The position numbers and the translations under genes are program-made. From Capsicum annuum (lineage: Eukaryota > Streptophyta > Magnoliopsida > Solanales > Solanaceae), in the NCBI RefSeq assembly GCF_002878395.1, contig NC_061118.1, positions 753,258 through 817,257 of the forward strand: a stretch of 64,000 nt of DNA. The letters run 5' to 3'. Positions 24,401 to 34,942 of this stretch are shown piece by piece. Each line of letters begins with the position of its first letter. Within the stretch, counting starts at the first letter, position 1. The notes under the pieces were generated by a model. The model had not been told where the DNA came from, searched no databases, and worked only from the letters and a program-made list of their open reading frames with translations.

Positions 24401-27400
24401 TTAAATGGGTTAAACGATGCAAACGGCTAATTTTTGGGCCTAATCAATGTGCTATAGCCCATGGTTTTTTGGGAAATCTCGGGGGTCGGGCGTGATTTTT
24501 GTCAAAAATTGATCGAGCTACCCCAAACAAGCTGAAAAGCAGCCTAGTATGGGCCTTTGTGGTTTTTGGGCGGTTTGGGTGGTCAAACGGGTGAAACATC
24601 TTGAACAGGCCATTTTTGAACCAAATAGGTGTGCTATAGTCCACGGTTTTTGGTGTGGGCCTAGGGCCCATGCGTGATTTATGCAAAAAATTGACCTGCC
24701 TTCCCCAAACCAGATGGGGAGTGGCCCAGTATGGGCCTTTGTGGTTTTTTGTGCAGTTTAAGTGGTCAAACGGGAGAAACAGCTCGAACGGTCTATTTTT
24801 GGGCAAAATCGGTGTGCTGTAACCCACGATTTTTGGGGTGGACCCTGGGGAAGGGCGTGATTTATGCAAAAAATCGACCGAACTGTCCCCAATAGGTTGA
24901 GCAGTTGCCTTGTGTGGGCCTTTATGGTTTTTCGGGCTGTTTGGATTGTCAAACGGGTGAAACTACGCAAATAAACCATTTTCGGGTCAAATAAGTGTGC
25001 TATATATCCCACAATTTTTAGGGTGGGCCCTGGGGCCAGGCGTTATTTTAGCCAAAAATTGATCGGGCTTCCCCAAACAAGCTGGGGAGCAGCCTAGTTT
25101 GGGCTTTTTCCATCTTTAGGGAGGTTTGGGTAGTCAAACGGATGCAACAATGGGAACGGGCCATTTTAAGACAAAATTGGTGTGCTATAGCCTACAATTC
25201 TAAGATGGGCTTGGGGGCTGGGCTTGATTTTGGCCAAAATTTGACCTGGCTGCCCCAAACCTGCTGGGGAGTGGCCTAGTGTGGGCCTTTATGGCTTTTA
25301 GGGTGGTTTGGGTGTTCAAACGAGCGATATAGCTCGAACGGGCCATTTTCAGGCCAAATCAGTGTGCAATAGCCCACGATTTTTGGTATGTGCCCGGGGG
25401 GCGAATGTGATTTATGCCAAAAATTAATCAAGCTGCCCAAACAGGCTGGGGAGTGGCCTAGTGTGGGCCTTTATGGTTTTTGGGCGGTTTGAGTGGTCAA
25501 ACGGGCGAAACAACATAAATGGGCTATTTTCGTGCCAAATCAGTATGCTATAGCCTATGATTTTTTAGGTGAGCTCAGGCATCGGGCTTTATTTTTGCCA
25601 AAAACCAACTAAGCTACCCCAAAGAGGCTGAGGACTGGTCTAGTGTTGGACTTTGTGGTTTTTGGGGAGGTTAAGGTGGTCAAATGGGAAAAACAACGTT
25701 AACAAGCCATTTTTGGGCCAAATCGGTGTCCTATAGCCCATAATTTATTGGGTGGGCTCGGGGGTCGGGCGTGATTTTTTTCCAATAATCGACTAGCTAC
25801 CCTAAATAGGCTGCGGAGCAGCCTAGTGTGGGCCTTTGTGTTTTTTTGGGCGGTTTAGGTTGTGAAATGAGCGAAACACAAGAACGGGTTATTTTCGGGC
25901 CAAATTGGTGTGCTATAACTCACAATTTTTGGGTGAACCCCAGAGTCGGGCGTGAATTTTTTCAAAAATCAACCAGGCTGCCCCAAACAGGCTGGGGGAG
26001 CAGCCTAGTGTGGGCCTTTGTGGTTTTTAGGGCAGTTTGGGTGGTCAAACGGGCGAAAGGGCGCGAGCGGGCCATTTCAGGCCTAATCATTGTACTGTAA
26101 CCCACGGTTTTTGATGTGGGCTTGGGGGTCGGGCGTGATTTTTGTCAAAAATTAACTGGGCAGCCCCAAACAAATTGGGGAGCATCCTGGTGTGGGCCTT
26201 TATGGTTTTTTGGGCGATTTAGGTGGTCAAACCAGCAAAACAGCTCGAACGGTCCATTTTTGGGCTAAATCGGTATGCTATAGTCCACGATTTTCAGGGT
26301 GGGCCTGGGGTCCGAGCGTGATTTATATAAAAAATCAACTTGGCTACTCCAAACCAGATGGGGAGCAGCCTAGTGTGAGCCTTTGTGGTTTTTTGGGCAA
26401 TTTAAGTGGTCAATCGGGCGAAACAGCTTGAATACACTATTTTCGGGCTTAATCAGTGTGCTATAGCCAACGTTTTTTGAGGTGGGACCGGGGCTGGGCT
26501 TGATTTTTGCTAAAAATCAATTGGGCTGCCCCAAAGAGGCTGAAGAATGGCCTAGTCTGGTCGTTTGTATTTTTTGGGAGGTTTGGGTGGTCAAATGGGT
26601 AAAACGGCGTGAATGGACCATTTTCTGGCCAAATCGATGTGATATAGCCCATGGATTTTGGGGTGGGCCTTGGTCGCAGGCTTGATTTTGGTAGTGTGGA
26701 CCTTTATGGTTTTTTGGGAGGCTTTGGCTTTCAAACGAGCGAAACAGCAAAATGGGCCATTTTGGGGCAAAATCGATGTGCTTTAGCCCACGATTTTTGG
26801 GGTGGGCCCAGGGGTCAAGCGTGATTTTTGTTAAAAATTGATTGGGCTTCCCCTAACAGGCTGTAGAGAGGCCTAGTATGGGCCTTTGTGGTTTTTGGGC
26901 GGTTTGGGTGGTAAAACGAGCGAAACATAGCAAACGGGCCATTTTTGGGACAAATCGGTGTGCTATAGCCCACGATTTTTGGGTTTCTCTTGGGGCCAAA
27001 CGTGATTTCTAGAAAAAATCAACTGGGCTACCCCAAATAGGCTGGGGAGTAGCCTAGTGTAGGCCTTTGTGTTTTTTGGGCGATTTGGGTGGTCAAACGG
27101 GCGAAACGGCTTGAACAGACCTTTTTCAAGCCAAATCGATGAGCTGTAACCCATGGTTTTTTTGGTGGACCCGAGGGTCAAGCATAATTTATGCCAAAAA
27201 TTGATCGAGCTATCCCAAACAGGCTGGGGAGCGGCCTAGTGTGGGACTTATGGTTTTTTCGACGGTTTGGGTGGTCAAACGGGCGAAACTGCACGAAAGG
27301 ATCATTTTTGGGAAAAATCGATGTGCTGTAGCCCACAATTTTTATGGTGGGCCCAGGGGTCAATTATTATTTTTGCAAAAAATTGATCGGGCTTCCCCAA

Positions 27401-29235
27401 ACAGGATGGGGAGCAGCCTAATATGGGCCTTTATGGTTTTTTGGATTGTTTGGGTAGTAAACGAGCAAAACGGTGTGAACGAACCATTTTCAGGCCTAAT
27501 TGGCGTGCTATATTCCTATGGTTTTTTAGGTGGACCTTGGTACTGGGCCTGATTTTTGCAAAAAATCTACCGAGCTACCCCAAAGATTCTGGGGGGCGGC
27601 CTAGTGTGCGTATTTATGGTTTTCTAGAAGGTTTAGGTGGTCAAACGTCCAAAACGGCGCGAACAAGCCATTTTCGAGTCAAATTGGTGTGGTATAGTCC
27701 ATGGTTTTTGGGGTAGTCACAGGGTCTGGGCGTGATTTTGGATAAAAATTGATCGACCTGCCCCAAACAGGATGAGGGGTGACCTAGTGTGGGCCTTTGT
27801 GGTTTTTTGTGCGGTTTGGGTGGTCAAACAAGCGAATCAACGCTAACGGGCCAATTTAGGGCTAAATCGATATGTTGTTGCCCATGATTTTGGGTGTGGG
27901 CTCGGGGGTAGAATGTGATTTTGTCCAATAATCAACCGAGATACCCCAAACAAGCTGCGGTGCGTCTTAGTCTGGGCCTTTGTGGTTTTTCTGGAAGTAT
28001 GGGTGGTCAAACAGGCGAAACGGCGCAAACGGGCCATTTTTAGCCAAATCAGTGTGCTATAGCCCATGATTTTTGGGGTGGGCCCAGGGTTTGAGCGTGA
28101 CTTTTTCCAAAAATTGACAGGCCTACCCCAAGTCGGCTAAGGAGCGACCTAGTATGGACTTTTGTGATTTTTGGGCGGTTTGGTTAGTCAAACGGGTGAA
28201 TCGACACGAATGGGCTATTTTCGAGATAAATTGGTGTGCTACAGCCCACAGTTTTTGTGGTGGGCTCAGGGTTTAGGCGTGATTTTATCCAAAAATCAAC
28301 CGGGCTACCCCAAACAAGCTGGAGAACAGCCTAGTGTGGGCCTTTGTGGTTTTTAGGGTGGTTTGGGTGGTCAAACGGGCGAAATAGCTCAAACGAGCTA
28401 TTTTTAGGCCAAATTGGTGAGCTATAGCCCATGATCATTAGGGTGGGCCTGGGGGCCGGGAGTGATTTATACAAAAAATTGACCTGGCTGCCACAAACCA
28501 GCTGGGGAGCAGCCTAGTGTGGGCCTTTATATTTTTTTGGGTGGTTTAATTGGTCATACAAGCGAAATGGCTCGAACTGTCCATTTTTAGGCCAAATAGG
28601 TGTGTTATAGCCCACGGTTTTTGGGGTAGACCCGGAGGCCGAGCGTGATTTATGCCAAAAATCGATCGAGCTGCCCCAAACAGGCTGGGGAGCAGCCTTA
28701 TGTGGGCCTTTATGGTTCATTGGGTGGTTTGGGTCATTTAACGGGAAAAACAGCGATAACGGACCATTTTCGAGCCAAATCGGTGTGCTATAGCCTATGA
28801 TTTTTGGGGTGGGCCCTGGGGTCAGGCATTATTTTAGCTAAAAATCAATCGGGCTGCCCCAAATAGGCTGGAAAGGAGCCTAGATTGAGCCTTTATGGTT
28901 TTTTGGGTGGTTAGGGTGGTCAAACAAGCAAAACGGGGGGAACGGACCATTTTCGGGCCAAATTGGTGTGCTATAGCCTATTGTTTTTTAGTTGGGCTTG
29001 GGGGCCAGGTTTGATTTTTGCCAAAAATCGACCTGGCTGCCCCAAACCAGCTGAGGAGTGGCCTAGTGTGGGCCTTTGTGGATTTTTGATTGGTCAAGTG
29101 GGCGATATGGCTTGAACAGGCAATTTTTGGGCCAAATCAGTGTGCAATAGCCCACGGTTTTTGGGGTGGGCCTGGGGGTCAAACGTGATTTATGCCAAAA
29201 ATCAATCAGACTGCCCCAAACAGGCTGGGGAGAGG
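18398..29235 (-). repeat. Satellite array, inverted orientation, block 3
   Basis: About 60 monomers in inverted orientation. The reading order here is CCAAATCGGTGTGCTATAGC, CCCACGGTTTTTGGGGTGGG, CGGGCGTGATTTTGGCCAAA, CCCCAAACAGGCTGGGGAGC, GGCCTAGTGTGGGCCTTTGT, and GGTTTGGGTGGTCAAACGGG. It contains recurring monomer types in a fixed order and segmental repeats (see findings). It is cut at 29235 by a gypsy-like fragment. Confidence 0.95.
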
Positions 29236-30775
29236 TGATATGCTAGATTTTTGTAGCACATTTAAGACTTTTTAACTTGAAATAATTGTATGTTCTTAAG
29301 TATTAAATCCAAAACTTGCCCGGTTAGTCTTACTTTGGTTGAAAGATAGGGGTTAGGAAAGGATCGCAGGTCGTTGTTGATGTTAGTCCACTTTTAGCCT
29401 AGCTGACCTTCCCTGTTATGCATGATATCTCTTGATCCCTATTTTGAGCCTGAATTGACCATTTCTTTCTATGACACCTATCACCTTCCCATTTATATCA
29501 TAATGAACCTGTTTTGGCTCTGGTTCTCCTTGGACACCGTGCACCTTGACTTAGGCAAACAACCTAAGTTGAGGGTGGCTATCATAAGGGTGTGTGATGT
29601 AAAATATGTATGAGGAATGGTTGAATAAAAGAAAAAAGAATAAAAAGTAGGGTGCTGTGGAAAAAGAATAAGAAAAGAATAGTTGTGAAAAAAATGAATA
29701 AGAAAAGTCACATCCATCCTGAATAATGTGCGATCAAGAAAAGGAGAAAAAGAAGAAAAAGGTTAATAAGTGAACCCCAAAAGTTAAGGTAGTGCCAAGG
29801 AGGCTTAGTCACTCTAAATGCCATTGAAAATCATACCAGCCCTTAGCCTGCATTACAAGCCAAAGAAAAGACCTATAGTGATCCTAACTTACCTGTCTGG
29901 ACACCTTGGTAATGAAAATAAGGGCAAGCATATGGTATTTGACATGCATTGATTGGAATTTCTTTCTGAAAGTGAGTGTCTCTTGACCGTCCCCGCATTG
30001 ACATGCTTGAGTTCATATATGAGTGAGGAGGGACTTCTTTGTTGTAAGGGCAAATCGGTTGCATTGCTAGCTGTTTACTTGTTTGGGTAGTGTAACTTGT
30101 ACATATGCATGGTTATTGTTATTGAATTGATGCCATATCTTAATTCCTTTGGGTCACATTGTTAATCTTCATTAATATGCACAATTGGATTTATAAGTAA
30201 TTGAACGCGGAGAGTGGCATGAGTGTTGAGCTAAACTGGATAATCAACTGTGATAAGTATCTTATGTGCCTATTGGTTAAGCATCGTAGTATGGTGTTAT
30301 GTAGTTGCTTGAGGACAAGAAATTGTTTTAAGTTGAGGGTGTTGATGTGCTAGATTTTTGTAGCACATTTAAGTCTTTTTAACTTGAAATAATTGTAGTT
30401 CTTAAGTAATTATTGGTGTTTTTGATGTTATTTCTTAAGATTTTGTAGGAAAGTCAAGGATGGGAGGAAATCATTGGAAAGATGAACAAAATATGTAAAA
30501 TCTGGTACAAGTGAGCTGATATGAGTCTGACGGCATTTCTTGCAAACCGTCAGAGATGTGGTAATCTACCAGAAAAAGACGTCAGGAAGAACAGTGAAGA
30601 AGAGTTGTTGGATGAAGGTGACGACATGGTGAAACAGGCTGAAGGTCTGACGATATTTGCTACACGCCATCACTCCTCTGGTAAGCCTTCAGAAGACAAC
30701 GTCAGAGTGAGGCAGAACAGGTTAAGAAGGCACGACTTCTGACGACATATCTGAGACGGCGTCAGAAGCCTGACA
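29236..30775 (+). mobile_element. Rearranged fragment of a gypsy-like LTR retrotransposon
   Basis: TGATATGCTAGATTTTTGTA at 29236 is repeated, with one change, at 30343. The two copies match for about 68 bp, then diverge, so the left LTR is mostly deleted. Just before 30343 lies CTTGAGGACAAG followed by a purine-rich tract (AAGTTGAGGGTG at 30330-30341), the usual end of the internal region of plant Ty3/gypsy elements. The right LTR therefore runs from 30343 to about 30775 (about 430 bp, ending TGACA). The 29304-30342 part has no gag or pol frame. Orientation is plus. Confidence 0.7.
30343..30775 (+). repeat. 3' LTR of the gypsy-like fragment
   Basis: It follows a polypurine tract directly and begins TGATGTGCTAG. 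It contains several copies of a GACGGC/GTCAGA-type word (around 30527, 30655, 30740 and 30757), typical of internally repetitive LTRs. The short ORF at 30521-30742 lies wholly in it and is not considered a gene. Right after it, CGACCGGCCT (30777-30786) looks like a scrap of satellite. Confidence 0.6.
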
Positions 30776-30786
30776 ACGACCGGCCT

Positions 30787-31530
30787 TGATGCGGGAAAAA
30801 TAAGAGAAACACGAAACAACTCCAAAACAGTTCACTAATCTGAAGGATTTGAGGACTAAGATGGAGACCATTTTCGGATTCTCTACAACCACACAATAAC
30901 AAGATAAAGAGGTGTGTTTCAACACCAAAACAGCCACAATACACAATGAACAAGATGAATACAATGATTACAAAATTCAGATTCAACAAAGACACAAAAC
31001 AGTCCACTACAAATCGAAAATGTAAAGATAGATATACAGACCAAATGAGGCAATAATATTAACAACCCAAGAATTGTTACACTCTTGGACCTTTAATACT
31101 ACACACAACACTAATCTATCTCTACATAGGAACAATAGGGACCTTGATCTCTTAATGCTCCCAACATTTTCAAGCATGAATCCAATACGAGAGATTCCAC
31201 CCTCAAGTTGAAAATCCTAGTTACATGGATTTCGGCTATGGGAGCCTTTCTCATAAGAGAGAAATATTTCTAAGTGTGATACAACATCAATATTCATCCA
31301 AGTCTAATGAATGAAACCCTAGAAGGTTGTATTTATAGTGTATTACAAGAATAGTGTGAAATGTCCAAAATGACCCCTTAGTCAAAGTCTTTAAGTGGGA
31401 TCCCATGGAGTGCATTGTATGGACTGATTTTGGAGCCTATTAGGCCTTCCTTTGCACTTCACGTGTACACTCCAAGTCTCGGGTCAAGTCACTCTCGCAC
31501 TCACTCACCTTCGTAGTCGTACCTGTATCA
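30787..31530 (-). repeat. 3' LTR of the non-autonomous element
   Basis: Direct repeat partner of 34196-34942. On the plus strand it begins TGATGCGGGAAAAATAAG and ends GTACCTGTATCA. Short ORFs inside it are not considered genes. Confidence 0.92.
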
Positions 31531-31873
31531 TCCTCTCTTTCTTGAAAAGGATTCGACCTCAAATTCGTACCTTGAAAAATCAAAAGAGAAGACAAACAAG
31601 CACACATCCTCATGGCATGAGGGTTAGGGTTAGTGCAACAAAAATCAATCTAACAAATAACATCATCATGCCAAGGTGGTACACACTTGAAGTACAACCA
31701 AGAATCCTTTGGGTTGATCGTGAAAAGCTTAGCACAAATGTCACAAAGGAAGTGGCTATGACAAACATCAATAAATAATGAGCATGGCCGAAACAACTCC
31801 TACCATACCCTAAGATGGTACCGGGATCGAATGGGAGAAGTAGCAATGGACATGGGTTTCGGCCACTCTCACT

Positions 31874-32878
31874 TTACCCTAAGGTGTTGTCCTCAAAATT
31901 AGGCATACCCTCTAGATCATTAGTGGAAATATCATGAGCACAAAGAGGGTAGAGAAAGGTGTCACACAAGCTAACTTCAGCTATGGTGTCCTTATGCATG
32001 TACTCACTAGCTTCAAGTCCATCACCACTAGTATGCTCAACATAGGGAATACATAAAAAAGAAGTAGATGGAATTTCTAAGCATGCACCACCTTTTATTT
32101 CAAGAGAATAATCCCCACATAGATATAAATCACCATGGGCAGCAAAGGAATCATTCACAAAAACATTTTTACAAGAACAATCACATTTCGGGGTTCCCCA
32201 GTAATCAAGCAAATCATGGTCATCTTCACCCGATTGACTATTCCTATTCAAGACTACACATTCCCTACCCTTAAGAGTACTCTCATCTTCCAAGAAGAGA
32301 TTTTCATCTTGAGGAGGAATGTTGTCACACCATAGTGGGTTAGCATATAGGCTATAGCTTCCAAGACAAGCCATGCCGTCAACATCACTTGCACCACTAG
32401 GTTCATTAGGAATAAATAAACTATCTTCAAACAAGATATTGTGCCTAAAAAGTGAATGATCTAACCCGCGGATAGATTTGGAACTTTCACTCTCTAAGGA
32501 ATCATTGTCAAGTTTCAAATATATATCAAGCACATGATTAACCCTATGAGCCAAACAAGCATTTGCATCTTTACAACAACATAGGCTCATAGGTTCACTC
32601 CTTTTTTCTTGGCCAACATCTTTAAATCCTTCACTCACTTGAGATTCATTAATCACATCATACATATCCTCAAGTGGTGGGCAAGTTTTACTTATAAATT
32701 GGGCAGCAACTTTCTCTGGGAAGCTCTCAACGCAAGGAGCTTGGACAATTAGATTTTGTGGGTAGAGTTTGGGTAGCAATTGGCGTATAATTTCAAAGTG
32801 TCGTTTCATATCTTCAATATTGCCATTGATACAATCACATTTGGCATTGAAATTATGGGCAGCCATTGTACCTAACAA
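31874..32878 (-). CDS. Unrecognised 334-aa protein encoded by the non-autonomous LTR retrotransposon
   Basis: This is the only long frame in the element and lies on its sense strand, about 1.3 kb after the 5' LTR. I do not recognise the family. The protein starts MLGTMAAHNFNAKCDC (a second Met at position 5 is also possible). It is acidic and rich in Cys, Ser, Asp and Leu, with Cys clusters CDC (near 14-16), LCCCKDANAC (about 98-107) and CDCSC (about 230-234). There is no CX2CX4HX4C gag knuckle, no YxDD reverse-transcriptase box, no integrase motif, no signal peptide and no clear membrane span. It could be a diverged gag-like or accessory protein of a retrotransposon lineage, or a captured host fragment. 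The frame is intact, which argues against long neutral decay. Confidence 0.6.
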   Translation of the reverse strand: MLGTMAAHNFNAKCDCINGNIEDMKRHFEIIRQLLPKLYPQNLIVQAPCVESFPEKVAAQFISKTCPPLEDMYDVINESQVSEGFKDVGQEKRSEPMSLCCCKDANACLAHRVNHVLDIYLKLDNDSLESESSKSIRGLDHSLFRHNILFEDSLFIPNEPSGASDVDGMACLGSYSLYANPLWCDNIPPQDENLFLEDESTLKGRECVVLNRNSQSGEDDHDLLDYWGTPKCDCSCKNVFVNDSFAAHGDLYLCGDYSLEIKGGACLEIPSTSFLCIPYVEHTSGDGLEASEYMHKDTIAEVSLCDTFLYPLCAHDISTNDLEGMPNFEDNTLG

Positions 32879-34181
32879 AAATACACAACAAACAAAGAAA
32901 ACAAAAAAACTTATTAGATCAAAAATGCCTCACCACACTCTCACTCTCGGTTTTACCTCACACTTGGTTTCACAAGTGTTGAAAGCCAGCTTGTACTTCG
33001 TGAGTGATTGAGTGTCGAGTCTACTCTTGTCCCAAAATGGAATTTTGTTTGAAACTCAAACGAAATCTTGTAGGACTTGAGTCAAGAACTAACAACGAAT
33101 TCAAAAAGATAAAAGTACACAACAAACGTAAACACGAACAAACGGACACAAAACTAACTTGCATGCTAGTAGGAGATTACTAGGTTGTCAATTAGTGTTC
33201 GAACCAACAAACGAACTAAGAGACAATAAAATGAAACTAAGAAATCTAAAATTTGAGCCAAAATTGTTACATAAACAGTAAAAAATGATGATGTGGCAGT
33301 CACGTATTGGTTGCGGTTTCTCAATTTTATATTTCAATTTCAAGTCTTGGTCCGATTGTAATTTGGGAAGGATGACAATTGGTTTTGGAGGGAAAACACA
33401 AGTCTTGAATCTCTACAAGTCCACTCTTAAAAGAATGACTTTTGTCTTGTACTAGTCCCACAAGATAAGGTTCTTGAAATAAGAAAAAGTAGTTTGTCCC
33501 AAAACATAAGTTTCTTGAAATAAGAAAAAGCTGAAAAGTAAAAGTCTAGTCTAGGGAGTGTTGGGAAATGGTTGATAAAGTCTTTTGTGGTTGTAGGAAA
33601 AGTCTTTGAGCCACAAGTCTTACACCTTAAATCTTGGATGTATACCTTGCAAGACTAACATCAATTCACACTCTCTTTCTTCAACTTATAAGATCAACAA
33701 CCACCTTTTCTTCAACAACATATAGAGATAGTGAAGAACACGAAGAACACAAACTTTGAGTTTTGAAGTTCTAAGGTTCAAACTGGACCCCAAACATCAA
33801 AAACACTTTTCCAAGCTTAAAATCTATGACACAATCTCCACAATACACGTTCAAACCTTGAACCAACAGCACACCACACGTCCAAATCAGTCCAAACTTT
33901 AAATCTGCAACAATAATACCAACAACAATCTGTCAAGTCCAAGTTCACAATAACAACATCAACAACAAAGGATCAAATCAAGATATAGACTCAAAGTGTT
34001 AGTGAAGAACAATACTAACACTAGAAACACTTAAGACAAGTAAAATCTCAGCCAAGACACAACAAGAACACAATTTTCGGCCAAGAACACAAAGTGGACA
34101 GATTGTTATTTTTTGAAAATTTTCTTTTTTTTTTCAAGTCTCAAACCCAAGATTGATCTTGTTAGAACAAAATCAAAGATG

Positions 34182-34193
34182 TCTATGATACCA
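34182..34193 (-). other. Primer-binding site of the LTR element
   Basis: The minus strand reads TGGTATCATAGA, two bases beyond the 5' LTR. Plant LTR elements primed by initiator tRNA-Met normally carry TGGTATCAGAGC, so this differs at two positions. Confidence 0.75.
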
Positions 34194-34195
34194 AA

Positions 34196-34942
34196 TTATG
34201 AGGGAAAAATAAAAGAAACACGAAACAACTCCAAAACAGTCCACTAATCTGAAGGATTTGAGGACTAAGATGGAAACCACTCTCGAATTCGCTACAACCA
34301 CACAATAAAAAGATACAGAGGTGTGTTTTCAACATCAAAATAGCCACAATACACAATGAACAAGATGAACACAATGATTACAAAATTCAAATTCAACAAA
34401 GACACAAAACAGTCCACTACAAATCTGAAATGTAAAGATAGATAGATAGACCAAATGAGGCAATAATATTAACAACCCAAGAATTGTTACACTCTTGGAC
34501 CTTTAATACTACACACAACACTAACCTATCTCCTACGTAGGAACAAGAGGGACCTTGATCTCTCAATGCTCCCAACGTTTCTAAGCATGAATCCAACACA
34601 AGAGATTCCACCCTCAAGTTGAAAATCCTAGTTACATGAATTTCGGCTATGGGAGCCTTTCTCATAAGAGAGAAATATTTCTAAGTGTGATACAACATCA
34701 ATATTCATCCAAGTCTAATGAATGAAACCCTAGAAGGTCGTATTTATAGTGTATTACAAGAATAGTGTGAAATATCCAAAATGACCCCTTAGTCAAAGTC
34801 TTCAAGTGGGCTCCCTTGGAGTGCATTGTATGGACTGATTTTGGAGCCTATTTAGGCCTTCCTTTTCACTTCACATGTACACTCCAAGTCTCGTGTCTAT
34901 TCACTCTCGCACTCACCCATCTTCGTGGTCGTACCCGTATCA
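34196..34942 (-). repeat. 5' LTR of the non-autonomous element
   Basis: On the minus strand this LTR starts TGATACGGGTACGACC, lies next to the primer-binding site and should hold the promoter. It matches the other LTR along its length with scattered substitutions. Confidence 0.92.
34741..34749 (-). promoter_or_regulatory. TATA box of the 5' LTR
   Basis: The minus strand reads CTATAAATA here, about 195 bp into the LTR from its start. The same word is kept in the other LTR at about 31329-31337. It fits the element's transcription direction. Confidence 0.6.

Larger units (their letters stand above)
30787..34942 (-). mobile_element. Complete non-autonomous LTR retrotransposon, 4156 bp
   Basis: Two direct repeats, 30787-31530 and 34196-34942, flank a 2.67-kb interior. 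A 5-bp target duplication GGCCT is present at 30782-30786 and 34943-34947. On the minus strand the LTR starts TGATAC. Two bases after the 5' LTR (34196-34942) comes TGGTATCATAGA, matching a tRNA-Met primer site with few changes. A purine-rich tract (AAGAAAGAGAGGA) precedes the 3' LTR, so the element reads on the minus strand. It has one long ORF (31874-32878) and no reverse transcriptase, integrase, protease or zinc-knuckle motif. It must depend on another element for mobility. The LTRs differ at several percent of positions by eye, so insertion is not very recent. Confidence 0.92.

Noticed and set aside
29422..30064. Short ORFs in the gypsy-like fragment as gag or pol remnants
   Set aside because: They contain no reverse transcriptase, integrase or zinc-knuckle motif and change strand.
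30722..31007. Hydrophobic, Cys-rich minus-strand ORFs repeated at 34183-34374 as membrane-protein genes
   Set aside because: They are in the LTRs of the retrotransposon, so they appear twice, and the two copies differ in frame.
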